Shown in pieces: positions 27,308-35,233 of a stretch of DNA of 64,000 nucleotides. Source of the stretch: Pigmentiphaga sp. NML030171 (GTDB lineage Bacteria; Pseudomonadota; Gammaproteobacteria; Burkholderiales; Burkholderiaceae_B); the NCBI RefSeq assembly GCF_002188635.1, contig NZ_NINX01000035.1:62001-126000 (forward strand), written 5' to 3'. The notes under the pieces are model-generated. The model had not been told where the DNA came from. It ran no database searches and worked only from the letters and a program-made list of their open reading frames with translations. The stretch's first letter is position 1. Each line of letters begins with the position of its first letter. The position numbers were made by a program, and so were the translations under genes.

Positions 27308-27973
27308 ATGGCAAGTTCTAAAACCAGCATTGCGACTACCCTCACTACCCGTCTGCGGGAAGCGATCCTGACCGGCGAGGTGCTCCCCGAGTCGCGGCTC
27401 CATCTGGAGTCGCTGGGGGAGCAGTACGGCGTCAGTCTCAGCCCTGTTCGAGAGGCGTTGCTTCGCCTGATGGCGGAGGGTTTTGTCGTTGCCGAAGACC
27501 AGCGCGGTTTTCGTGTCGTCGAAGCGTCGATCAAGAAGCTGGCCGAAGTCACGGCACTTAGGGCCCATATGGAGCCGTTTGCCTTACGCCATGCGATCGA
27601 GCTGGGCGATCTGGCCTGGGAAGAAAAGCTTGTCGCGGTTTTTCATCGCCTCACCCGGATCGAGCAACGCGACGGTTTCGTCCCGTTCCTGGACGAGTGG
27701 GAGCGGACGCACCGTGAATTCCATCTTTGCCTGGTCTCGGGCTGCGACATGCCGATGGTGACGCAGTTTTGCTCCGTGCTGCATGACCAGTCCGATCGGT
27801 TCCGGAGATTGTTCCTCAAGGAGCGGCCGCCCCAGCGGAACGTGGCTCAGGAGCATGCCGCAATCGTCGATGCCGTCCTGGCCCGGGATGCAGACCGCGC
27901 TTGCGAGTTGCTGCGCGCGCACAGCCTGCAGACGGGACAGGCTGTCCAGGCATTCATGCGCGAGTCGAGTTGA
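27308..27973 (+). CDS. GntR-family transcriptional regulator (FCD subfamily)
   Basis: A DNA-binding regulator of the FadR/VanR type whose C-terminal FCD domain senses an organic acid. The 221-residue product has an N-terminal winged helix (RLREAILTGEVLPESRL, then VSLSPVREALLRLMAEGFV at residue about 42) and a helical FCD domain (about 75-210) with RTHREFHLCLVSGCDM and EHAAIVDAVLARDAD, including the metal-ligand His residues. It lies between the divergent bug/ferredoxin pair and the oxygenase operon, 43 bp before the latter, so it probably controls both in response to the aromatic substrate. TphR in Comamonas is of the IclR type, so the regulator differs. Confidence 0.9.
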   Translation: MASSKTSIATTLTTRLREAILTGEVLPESRLHLESLGEQYGVSLSPVREALLRLMAEGFVVAEDQRGFRVVEASIKKLAEVTALRAHMEPFALRHAIELGDLAWEEKLVAVFHRLTRIEQRDGFVPFLDEWERTHREFHLCLVSGCDMPMVTQFCSVLHDQSDRFRRLFLKERPPQRNVAQEHAAIVDAVLARDADRACELLRAHSLQTGQAVQAFMRESS

Positions 27974-28016
27974 ATCCTATAACAACACACGGCAAATCAG
28001 TCATCGGAGGTGCAGC

Positions 28017-29243
28017 ATGCAGTATCGCGAGTGGACAAAAGGAGATCTGACCCGCGTTCCCTATTGGGTCTATGGAGACGATGCGATCTATCGACAGGAA
28101 CAAGAACGCATTTACCAAGGCGATACATGGAGCTTTCTCGGCCTAGAGGCAGAGTTGCCCGAGTCGGGGGACTACAAGACGACGTTTGTCGGCGACATGC
28201 CGGTGATCGTATGCCGTGATGAGGGCGGCGTCATCCGAGCGTTCGAAAACCGTTGTTCGCACCGGGGCTCGTTGCTGGCCCTGCAAAACAAGGGCAAGGC
28301 CCGCAAGTTCACGTGTGTCTACCACGCATGGACGCATGATTTGCAGGGCAATCTCAAGACGGTGGCCTTCCGCCGCGGCGTGAATGGCGCCGGCGGTATG
28401 CCGGACAGTTTCGATACGGCCGACCACGGGCCGCGAAAACTGCGTGTCGAAGTGTACTGTGGTCTGATCTTCGGAACCTTGAGTGAGAAGACTCCGCCTG
28501 TTGAAGAATATCTGGGTGACGAAGTCGCCAGCCGGGTGAAGCGGGTTCTGCACAAGCCGCTGCGAATCTACGGCCAGTACACCCAGGCGCTTCCCAACAA
28601 TTGGAAGCTCTACTTCGAGAACGCGAAAGATACGTACCACTCCAGCTTGCTGCATACCTTTTTCGCAACGTTCAAGGTCTCTCGGCTCTCGCAGGGAGGA
28701 GGGGTGATCGTGGCCGAAAGCGGCGGGCACCATGTCAGCTATTCCCTGAGCCATAGCGGGGGCCAGGACGACGAGTTCAAGAAGGAAGGGTTGCGCAGCA
28801 ATCAGGAAGAGAACTTTCTTCTTAACGACAAGAGCGTTCTCAACATCGTTGACGAATTCGGCGACGGTTGCCACGTACAGATTCTGTCGATATTTCCGGG
28901 GTTCGTGTTGCAGGCGATTCACAACAGCTTGGCCGTTCGGCAAATCGTTCCGAAGGGCCCGGACCGCACAGACCTCGTGTGGACGCTCATAGGTTTCACG
29001 GATGACGACGAGGCCCTGCAGAAGCTGCGCATGAAGCACTCCAACCTCGTGGGGCCGGCTGGTTACGTCTCGATGGAGGACGGTGCTGTGGGTGGATTCG
29101 TCCAACGAGGAATCGCTGGATCCAACGACGCCGAGTCTGTGGTTCTTATGGGGGGAGAAGGGGCCGAGTCTTCGTCTTCCCGTGCTTCCGAGACCTCTAT
29201 CCGGGGTTTCTGGAAAGAGTACCGTAACCATATGGGACTGTGA
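28017..29243 (+). CDS. Ring-hydroxylating dioxygenase alpha subunit, terephthalate dioxygenase (TphA2)-like
   Basis: Catalytic subunit that adds O2 to an aromatic acid to give a cis-dihydrodiol. In the 408-residue product the Rieske ligands are C80, H82, C100 and H103 (RCSHRG and CVYHAW); the mononuclear iron site is in NWKLYFENAKDTYHSSLLH with D205, H208 and H213. Long stretches match my recollection of Comamonas TphA2: GGMPDSF, HGPRKLRV, RVLHKPL, LPNNWKLYFEN, SGGHHVSYS, ISVFPGFVLQ-like LSIFPGFVLQAI, MEDGAVGGFVQRGIAG and TSIRGFWKEYR. ATG 28017 has GGAGG seven bases upstream. First gene of a six-gene operon. Substrate most likely a benzene-carboxylate, perhaps terephthalate. Confidence 0.88.
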   Translation: MQYREWTKGDLTRVPYWVYGDDAIYRQEQERIYQGDTWSFLGLEAELPESGDYKTTFVGDMPVIVCRDEGGVIRAFENRCSHRGSLLALQNKGKARKFTCVYHAWTHDLQGNLKTVAFRRGVNGAGGMPDSFDTADHGPRKLRVEVYCGLIFGTLSEKTPPVEEYLGDEVASRVKRVLHKPLRIYGQYTQALPNNWKLYFENAKDTYHSSLLHTFFATFKVSRLSQGGGVIVAESGGHHVSYSLSHSGGQDDEFKKEGLRSNQEENFLLNDKSVLNIVDEFGDGCHVQILSIFPGFVLQAIHNSLAVRQIVPKGPDRTDLVWTLIGFTDDDEALQKLRMKHSNLVGPAGYVSMEDGAVGGFVQRGIAGSNDAESVVLMGGEGAESSSSRASETSIRGFWKEYRNHMGL

Positions 29244-29244
29244 G

Positions 29245-29724
29245 ATGGAAGAGAACAAAGAACATCTGGTGTCCGCGCTGGCGGCTTTGATGGAAGACTA
29301 CGGCAGAGCCATAGATAGGGACGAGCTGGAGCGCTGGCCTGATTTCTTCGAAGAACAGTGCAATTACAAGATCACCTCGATCGATAACGAGCAAAGCGGC
29401 TATCCGTTTGGCGTGCTATGTGCCGACTCCAGAGGAATGCTGGCGGATCGGGTCAAGTCGCTGCGCGAGGCGAATGTCTACGAGGGGCAACGCTACCGGC
29501 ACGTCATGGGGCGTCCGGTGGTGTTGTCGGTTGACGGCCCGCTGATTCATGCCGAAACCAGCTTTCTGGTGGTGCGGACAATGCGGACCGGTGAAATGTC
29601 CATGTTCGCGGCAGGCGTCTATCGCGATGTGGTCTCGCTTAGAGCCTCCAAGCCGGCTTTCGCGGAGCGCATCGTGGTCTGTGACAGCTCGCGTATCGAC
29701 ACATTGCTGGCATTGCCTTTGTGA
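29245..29724 (+). CDS. Ring-hydroxylating dioxygenase beta subunit, TphA3-like
   Basis: Small structural subunit of the alpha3beta3 oxygenase. The 159-residue product matches the NTF2-like beta family and, from memory, TphA3: ELERWPDFFEEQCNYKI (residue about 26), SLREANVYEGQRYRHVMG (about 72), ETSFLVVRTMRTGEMSMFA (about 102) and the end ERIVVCDSSRIDTLLALPL. The ATG begins one base after the alpha subunit stop. The next gene starts at or just after its stop codon. Confidence 0.88.
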   Translation: MEENKEHLVSALAALMEDYGRAIDRDELERWPDFFEEQCNYKITSIDNEQSGYPFGVLCADSRGMLADRVKSLREANVYEGQRYRHVMGRPVVLSVDGPLIHAETSFLVVRTMRTGEMSMFAAGVYRDVVSLRASKPAFAERIVVCDSSRIDTLLALPL

Positions 29725-29732
29725 GTTTCTCA

Positions 29733-30728
29733 ATGGCGCTGAAAAGAATCGCGGTTACGTTGGGAGATCCATCGGGGATCGGACCGGAAATCGCATTGAA
29801 GGCATCCGACGACCCGCGTATCCGCAACAGCCTGAGTCTGGTTCTGTTTGGCGACAAACGGGCGTTGGACGCGCACGCGAAGCTTTGCGGACTGCGGGCC
29901 GACTACCGCCTGCTGCGGTCAATGGCGGACATTGCCAGCCTGGACCAGGGGCTGGCCCTGATGGACGTCCCGAGCTTGGACGAAAGCTTTCGAATCGGCG
30001 AGGTGTCGGCCGCGTCGGGTGCGGCAACCATCGCGGCGCTGGATGCAGCGGTCGATGCGGCGAAAGCAGGAGTGGTCGATGCAGTGGTCGGTTCGCCGAT
30101 CCATGAGACCGCCATCAAACAAGCAGGCATTGCGTTCGACGGACATCCGTCGTACCTGGCGCGCCGTACGGGGACGCCGGTCGATGAAGTCGGATTGATG
30201 CTCTGCTGGGAAAGAACCAGAGTCGCTCACGTGACCCTGCACCTCAGTGTCAGGGACGCCTTGACTGCCATTACGCAAGACCGGGTAGAGAAGGTCATTC
30301 GTACGACTGCACAGGCTCTGGGCCGGCTGGGTATCGCCCGGCCGCGGATAGGCGTATCGGGCGTCAATCCGCATGCTGGCGAGTCTGGCCTGTTCGGCCG
30401 CGAGGAGATCGAAATCATCGCGCCAGCGATTGGCAAGCTGCGTGACGATGGCATGGATCTTATCGGACCTATCGGGGCCGATACGCTCTTGCCCAGGAAG
30501 GACTGCGATGCGTTCGTCGTCATGCTGCACGACCAGGGACATGTCGCTGCAAGGGTGGCGGCGCCTAACATGGCTGCCGCGATGTCGATCGGCACCCCGG
30601 TCGTGTTTTCCTCGGTAGGACATGGAACGGCGATGGACATCGCGGGCAAGGGAGTTGCGAATCCGGAAGCCTTGGTCCAAGCATTGCTCCATGTTTCGAA
30701 TACATTTCCCACTGGAGACGGAGAATGA
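29733..30728 (+). CDS. PdxA-family cis-diol dehydrogenase, TphB-like
   Basis: PdxA-fold NAD-dependent oxidoreductases that also decarboxylate; the TphB branch converts the terephthalate dihydrodiol to protocatechuate and CO2. The product (about 331 residues) has RIAVTLGDPSGIGPEIALKA, SPIHETAIKQAGIAFDGHPS, VTLHLSVRDAL, GVNPHAGESGLFGREE, VMLHDQGHVAARVAAPN and SSVGHGTAMDIAGKGVANP; the conserved His residues in these blocks are the metal ligands of PdxA. Given the two oxygenase genes before it, a diol dehydrogenase role is more likely than pyridoxine synthesis. GTG 29721, overlapping the previous stop as GTGA, is an alternative start. Confidence 0.87.
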   Translation: MALKRIAVTLGDPSGIGPEIALKASDDPRIRNSLSLVLFGDKRALDAHAKLCGLRADYRLLRSMADIASLDQGLALMDVPSLDESFRIGEVSAASGAATIAALDAAVDAAKAGVVDAVVGSPIHETAIKQAGIAFDGHPSYLARRTGTPVDEVGLMLCWERTRVAHVTLHLSVRDALTAITQDRVEKVIRTTAQALGRLGIARPRIGVSGVNPHAGESGLFGREEIEIIAPAIGKLRDDGMDLIGPIGADTLLPRKDCDAFVVMLHDQGHVAARVAAPNMAAAMSIGTPVVFSSVGHGTAMDIAGKGVANPEALVQALLHVSNTFPTGDGE

Positions 30729-31663
30729 TAGGTCTTGGTCTGGCATCCTCCCACGCGCCGGCGATGTTCTGCCCACCTGAGCTGTGGCCGAAGGTCTATG
30801 GCGCGATTCCCGACTACATGAAGGATTCGCAGCCGCATACTGCGAAGCTCGAAACGCCGGAGGTCATTCGCAGCTACGTGAATCGGATCGATGCAGCCTT
30901 CGAGGTCCTGCGGAAACAGCTGGAAGCGTATCGACCCGACGCGGTGATTTTCGTCGGCGACGATCAGGAGGACATGTTCGACGCACGGTGCAATCCGGCG
31001 ATGTGCCTGTTTACCGGCGATGAGGTGTGGGGTTCCGAAGCGCCGTTCTATGTCGATCAACCGCCTCGAGCGTCGCGGATCCATGTGCCGGTGCACAAGG
31101 AATTGTCGAACCATTTGCTCGAAGAGCTTCTGAACGATGGTTTCGATATGGCCAGCTCCTCGGTCATGAATCCCATGGGGCCGCATTCGGAGCGGGGCAC
31201 CTCGCACATGATCGTCTATCCGGCCAAGCGCCTGCTTCCCAGGTTGGACGTGCCGATCATCCCCCTGTACCTGAATTGCTACTTTCCGCCCTTGCCAACC
31301 GCCGCCCGGTGTTGGCAGCTCGGCGAGGCGCTTGCGCGCATCCTGGCCACGCGCAAAGAACGCGTCGCCATTTATGCGTCCGGAGGGTTGTCGCATGATC
31401 CGGTCGGTCCAAGAGCCGGATGGATCGATACGCCCATGGACAAATGGATTCTTGATCGCATCGCAACCAACAGGGGCCGAGACCTCCAGCATCTCTTTAC
31501 GATGGACTCGGCCACCATGCGTGGCGGCTCCGGCGAGATCCGCGCATGGATCGTTGCCGCTGCCGCGTGCCAATGGAAAGGCGAGATAGTCGATTACATT
31601 CCCGCCCATCATGCGAAGACTGGGTTGGGGTTTGCGTATTGGCCGCAACAACCCAAGGAGTAA
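30725..31663 (+). CDS. LigB-type extradiol ring-cleavage dioxygenase
   Basis: A class III extradiol dioxygenase that opens a catechol ring next to the hydroxyls. The 312-residue product begins MIGLGLASSHAPAMF with the iron-ligand His in SSHAP, continues with FVGDDQEDMFD, GPHSERGTSHM, LYLNCYFPPLPTAARCW, ASGGLSHDPVGPRAGW (the second conserved His) and YIPAHHAKTGLGF. These resemble the beta subunit of protocatechuate 4,5-dioxygenase. No LigA-like small subunit is encoded nearby, so it may act alone like MhpB-type or DesZ-type enzymes. It overlaps the dehydrogenase stop by 4 bp (ATGA). Confidence 0.87.
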   Translation: MIGLGLASSHAPAMFCPPELWPKVYGAIPDYMKDSQPHTAKLETPEVIRSYVNRIDAAFEVLRKQLEAYRPDAVIFVGDDQEDMFDARCNPAMCLFTGDEVWGSEAPFYVDQPPRASRIHVPVHKELSNHLLEELLNDGFDMASSSVMNPMGPHSERGTSHMIVYPAKRLLPRLDVPIIPLYLNCYFPPLPTAARCWQLGEALARILATRKERVAIYASGGLSHDPVGPRAGWIDTPMDKWILDRIATNRGRDLQHLFTMDSATMRGGSGEIRAWIVAAAACQWKGEIVDYIPAHHAKTGLGFAYWPQQPKE

Positions 31664-31666
31664 GAC

Positions 31667-32113
31667 ATGTTGCCTGCACGAATCGACGTCGGGAGCGTGA
31701 GCAAGCGGATGGGCTCCTATTCCGACGAAAGCCGGAGTATTGAAAGTCGTACCAAGATATATGAAGAGTTGGTAGGTTTTCTCCCGCCCCGTATCGAAGC
31801 GCGTTTCCATGTGACCGGGGCGATCGATCCGACGATGCTGCGCTTGCAGGAAGAGGCGCGAGAGCATGGGATGTATCCGAAGTGCTTCGATGTAAAGACG
31901 GCGCAGCTCTTGTTGTTCGGGATGTTGCTCATGGATCTCAGCGATGCCGCCGTTCTGCACGGTGTCGCTGCCCGCAAGGCGGGAGCGAGCTGGGACGAAA
32001 TGCAAGCGGTCGTGAACCTGTGCTATTTGTTCCGCGGCTTGTCTGCCGCCAATCGAGGTGCGGAGATCCTCGCTCGCATCTGCGAACAGGAGGAGGGGAC
32101 TGGCCGTGACTAA
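31667..32113 (+). CDS. Carboxymuconolactone-decarboxylase-like small protein
   Basis: The 148-residue product has an AhpD/CMD-like helical segment near residues 80-140: LLLFGMLLMDLSDAAVLHGVAARKAGASWDEMQAVV and RGLSAANRGAEIL (conserved His in LHG). It lacks the CxxC pair of AhpD, so peroxidase activity is unlikely. CMD proteins often accompany aromatic pathways as lactone decarboxylases or isomerases, but a lactone is not expected after extradiol cleavage, so its job here is open. It starts three bases after the dioxygenase stop and overlaps the hydrolase start by 8 bp. Confidence 0.7.
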   Translation: MLPARIDVGSVSKRMGSYSDESRSIESRTKIYEELVGFLPPRIEARFHVTGAIDPTMLRLQEEAREHGMYPKCFDVKTAQLLLFGMLLMDLSDAAVLHGVAARKAGASWDEMQAVVNLCYLFRGLSAANRGAEILARICEQEEGTGRD

Positions 32114-32939
32114 TTCCGAGAATCCTGAAATTGGCCTGAGGTTGCGAGTTGGCCAGATCGATACGAACTACCACGACCAGGGCGAAGGCCATCCGGTACT
32201 GTTGATTCACGGTTCAGGGCCGGGCGTTACGGCCTGGGCGAATTGGCGCCTGAATATCGGTCCCCTGGCCGAGCGTGCGCGCGTCCTGGCGCCCGACATG
32301 GTAGGGTTCGGATACACCGAAGCGCCGCCGTCTGTTTCATACGATCTGGATACCTGGGTCGATCATCTGATCGGCTTCCTGGATGCCCTCTCTCTTCCCC
32401 AGGTCGACTTGGTTGGCAACTCGTTCGGCGGAGGTGTTTCACTGGCGGTTGCGAGTCGCCATCCCGACCGGGTTCGCCGCCTGGTGCTGATGGGGAGCGT
32501 GGGGACGTCGTTCCCGCTCACGCCCGGCCTTGACGCCGTGTGGGGCTATGAGCCATCGCTTCAGAATATGAAGGGATTGCTGGATGTGTTCGCCTATGAC
32601 CGCAAGTTGGTGTCCGATGAGTTGGCTGAGTTGCGCTATCGGGCGAGTATCCGTCCCGGGGTGCAGGAACGGTTCGGCCGCATGTTCTCGCCCGGCCCTC
32701 GGCAGCGTTACATAGAGGCGCTAGCGACACCAGAGGAGCAGCTGCGAACCCTGCAGCATGAGACGCTTGTCGTCCATGGGCGTGAAGATCAGGTAATTCC
32801 TCTGCAGAATTCAATCAAATTAGCGTCGCTTCTTCCGCGCGCTCAACTGCATGTGTTCCCTCATTGCGGGCACTGGACACAAATCGAATGGACGGCGACG
32901 TTCAACCGTCTTGTCGGTGATTTCCTCGCCGCTCCTTGA
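32106..32939 (+). CDS. Meta-cleavage-product alpha/beta hydrolase
   Basis: A carbon-carbon bond hydrolase of the BphD/XylF/MhpC type that splits the ring-opened product into 2-hydroxypentadienoate-type acid and a carboxylate. The 277-residue product shows VLLIHGSGPGVTAWANWR (oxyanion region, residue about 31), the nucleophile elbow GNSFGGG with Ser106, Asp228 in GREDQVIP and His256 in HCGHWTQIE. SGPG followed by W is typical of this subfamily. GTG 32106, with GGAGGAGG upstream, was chosen over a longer start inside the CMD gene. It is the last gene of the operon; hydratase and aldolase genes for the next steps are not in the window. Confidence 0.88.
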   Translation: MTNSENPEIGLRLRVGQIDTNYHDQGEGHPVLLIHGSGPGVTAWANWRLNIGPLAERARVLAPDMVGFGYTEAPPSVSYDLDTWVDHLIGFLDALSLPQVDLVGNSFGGGVSLAVASRHPDRVRRLVLMGSVGTSFPLTPGLDAVWGYEPSLQNMKGLLDVFAYDRKLVSDELAELRYRASIRPGVQERFGRMFSPGPRQRYIEALATPEEQLRTLQHETLVVHGREDQVIPLQNSIKLASLLPRAQLHVFPHCGHWTQIEWTATFNRLVGDFLAAP

Positions 32940-32987
32940 GCAGCGTATGGAAAGCCAGGCGCCTTGCTCGCTTGAACGGGACTCTTG

Positions 32988-33464
32988 CTAACGCCCGGTG
33001 ACGGCCCTGGCCAGCATGAATACGCCCAATCCCACGAAAACGATGGCGATGATGCGATTCGCCGCCACCAGGCCTGCACTTCCCGGCGCAAGCCGTCGCC
33101 CTGTGCGCGCGAGCACCGAGTAGCCCATCAGCGCCGAAAACGAGAAAGCCAGCAGTATCGAGGTAAGAGCGGCGAACTGCGGCAGCAAGGGGCGATTGGC
33201 CTGGATGAATTGCGGCAGCAGGGCCAGGAAGAACAGGATGGCCTTGGGGTTGGATAGCGCGACGAACATGCCTTGGGTGAAGAGGCTGGCGGGCGACGGC
33301 ATGCTTTCGCGGCTCGCGGTTTGCAGGGGCGCGGAGGCGGTGCGCCATTTCTTGATGCCGAGATGGACGAGGTAGGCCGCGCCGGCCAATTGCAGGGCGG
33401 CATAGCCGATGCTGGACGCGACCAGCACGCCGCCTATGCCGACCAAGGCGGCAAGGGCCAGCGT
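32988..33464 (-). pseudogene. LysE/RhtB-family exporter, N-terminus deleted
   Basis: Remaining sequence covers about 155 of the usual 205-210 residues of an amino-acid exporter: LALAALVGIGGVLVASSIGYAALQL, AAYLVHLGIKKWRTA, QGMFVALSNPKAILFFLALLPQFI and the C-terminal membrane segments. The first transmembrane helix and its GP motif are missing. The family-like sequence stops near 33464, where a gene fragment on the other strand begins, so the gene lost its 5' end in a deletion. Converges with the hydrolase gene. Confidence 0.8.
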
Positions 33465-34252
33465 GCTTCGTGGTGGAGCCCAAACCGGGCGCGGGCGGCG
33501 AGGTGGCGGCCAAACACATCATGGGAACTCCCGCCGATGGGTACAACCTGCTGGTGACCGGATCCTCGATCACGATCCGCGCGGCCTCCAATGAGAAGAA
33601 TGCGGATGGCCTGCGCGATCTGCAGCCGATCGCGCAGATCACGACGACGCCCTACGTGATCGTCGCGAAAGCGGGGAAGTTCAAGACCTTCAAGAATCTG
33701 ATCGACCAGGCCAAACCGAGCGGCAGCAAGATCGACTTCGCCTCTGCCGGCGTGGGCACGGGCATGCACTACCTGGGCGAGCTGATCAACATCAGCGCGG
33801 GTACGCACATGGTGCACGTTCCCTACAGCACGGGTTCCAGGCAGTTGCAGGCAGTGATGGCGGGAGATGTGGACATCGCCATCATTTCCCTGGTGACGGC
33901 TTGGCCGTACATCAGTGCGGGGACGATGGAAGCGCTTGCCGTGAGCTCCGCCGAACGCAGCGCCGTGGCCACCGGCGTGCCTACGCTGCATGAACTGGGG
34001 CTGCGCGACGTGCCCGCCATCGGCGCGTGGATCGCCGTGTTCGGTCCCAAGAACATGGATCCCGCGGTTACGAAGAGCCTGGCGGATGAAATCACCGCGA
34101 TCGCCAAATCTCCGGCCACCCAGGAAACGGTCAAGGGCTGGGCCGCGGAACTGCCCGATACCAGCACCGCCGCGCTGACCGACGTGGTGCGCTCGGAAAC
34201 GGAATTCTGGAAGAAACTGATCAAGGAGCGGAATCTGCCGGTGGCGGATTGA
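33465..34252 (+). pseudogene. Bug/TctC-family receptor, N-terminus deleted
   Basis: The frame begins abruptly at FVVEPKPGAGGEVAAK, which corresponds to about residue 65-70 of intact Bug proteins, and continues with ADGYNLLVTGSS, FKTFKNLIDQAK, VHVPYSTGSRQLQAVMAGDV and VPTLHELGLRDVPAIGAW to a normal C-terminus. Signal peptide and first lobe are absent. It abuts the truncated lysE head to head. A GTG at 33470 could be read as a start but the product could not fold or be exported normally. The next gene, a sulfurtransferase, follows after 37 bp. Confidence 0.85.
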
Positions 34253-34289
34253 CGTTCCGGCCGGCCTGGATGAGCGAAGGATTCGATCG

Positions 34290-35132
34290 ATGAAACACAA
34301 GTTGTCGTCCCTGTCGGGCGATATCGTGCAGCCCGAGCAATTGCTGGAACGCGCCAACGCGAACCGGCTGTTTATCGACGTCAGGCTGGGCGAGCCCGAG
34401 GACGAGTTCAGGGACTACCGCGATTGCCACATTCTCGGCGCCGTGTACGGACAGATACGCGAGGTCTTCGCGGCGCAGCCTGCGCCGGATTCCGGCAATC
34501 TGCCCTTGCCGGAGCGCGAGCAGCTCGAGCACCGGCTCAGGGCCTGGGGCGTGGATGCCGAGACCGAGGTCGTGGTGTACGGGCCGTCGGTGGCGCTGGC
34601 CGCGCGCGGCTGGTGGGTGCTGCGCTGGGCGGGGCTCAAGAACGTCAAGGTGCTCGACGGCGGCTTGAAAGCGTGGATCAATCATGGCGGGCCGGTGGCC
34701 CAGGGCGAAACCCATCGCGTCGCGACCGCCGCGTCGGAGCAGCTCAGGCTGCAGCCGGGGAACATGCCGCAGATCCTCGTCGACGAGGTGGAGCAACTGG
34801 GCTCCGGCACCTTGCTCATCGATGCGCGCGACGAGAATTCATTTCTTGCGGGCAGCATCCCCCGCGCCAGGAACCTGCCTTCCGCCGAGCAGTGGACGCC
34901 GGCGGGCGTGCTGCGCACCGTGAGCGAAATCGAGTCGCTGTACGAGGACGCCGGCGTGAAAGCCGGCCGCGATGTCGTCGTGTACTGCGGCGGCGGGGTG
35001 TTGTCGGCGCTATCCGTCTTGACGCTTAACGCGCTGGGAGTCGAGCCGCGCCTGTACGTGGGTTCGTGGTCCGAATGGAACAAGAGTCCCGAGCGCATGG
35101 CGCGCAGCGCCGCTGAAAGGGGGCAAGCATGA
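34290..35132 (+). CDS. Two-domain sulfurtransferase (rhodanese/SseA-like)
   Basis: Transfers sulfane sulfur, for example from thiosulfate or 3-mercaptopyruvate. The 280-residue product has two rhodanese domains: an N-terminal one (LFIDVRLGEPEDEF to AWINHGG, with Gly instead of Cys in VVVYGPSVAL, so inactive) and a C-terminal one (LLIDARDENSFLAGSIPRA) with the active Cys in VVVYCGGGVLSAL near residue 233. ATG 34290 (MKHKLSSLSGDIVQPEQL). The stop overlaps the start of a truncated FAD monooxygenase gene as ATGA, so it was once part of a longer operon. Confidence 0.85.
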   Translation: MKHKLSSLSGDIVQPEQLLERANANRLFIDVRLGEPEDEFRDYRDCHILGAVYGQIREVFAAQPAPDSGNLPLPEREQLEHRLRAWGVDAETEVVVYGPSVALAARGWWVLRWAGLKNVKVLDGGLKAWINHGGPVAQGETHRVATAASEQLRLQPGNMPQILVDEVEQLGSGTLLIDARDENSFLAGSIPRARNLPSAEQWTPAGVLRTVSEIESLYEDAGVKAGRDVVVYCGGGVLSALSVLTLNALGVEPRLYVGSWSEWNKSPERMARSAAERGQA

Positions 35133-35233
35133 CGCAGCATTCCAGGCACCGCGCCGTCGACCATTTCGACGTGGTGGTTTGCGGCGGCGGTCCGGTCGGG
35201 CTGTCCATGGCTTTCCCTATGAGCGGCTGCTGA
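35129..35233 (+). pseudogene. FAD-dependent monooxygenase, only the first 30 residues left
   Basis: After MTQHSRHRAVDHFD comes VVVCGGGPVGLSMA, the dinucleotide-binding start of aromatic-ring FAD hydroxylases (MhpA/PheA type). Similarity ends after about 28 residues (near 35210) and the frame stops at 35233. The start overlaps the sulfurtransferase stop by 4 bp, so the start is authentic and the remainder of the gene was deleted. Confidence 0.7.

Noticed and set aside
29721-30728. Calling the PdxA-family gene a pyridoxine-biosynthesis pdxA
   Set aside because: Its motifs (HETAIKQAGIAF, MLHDQGH, SSVGHGTAMDIAG) resemble TphB more and it is embedded between oxygenase and ring-cleavage genes.
33470-34252. 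Treating the bug fragment as an intact short gene starting at GTG 33470
   Set aside because: It lacks a signal peptide and the first lobe of the fold, and its start coincides with the break of the neighbouring lysE gene.
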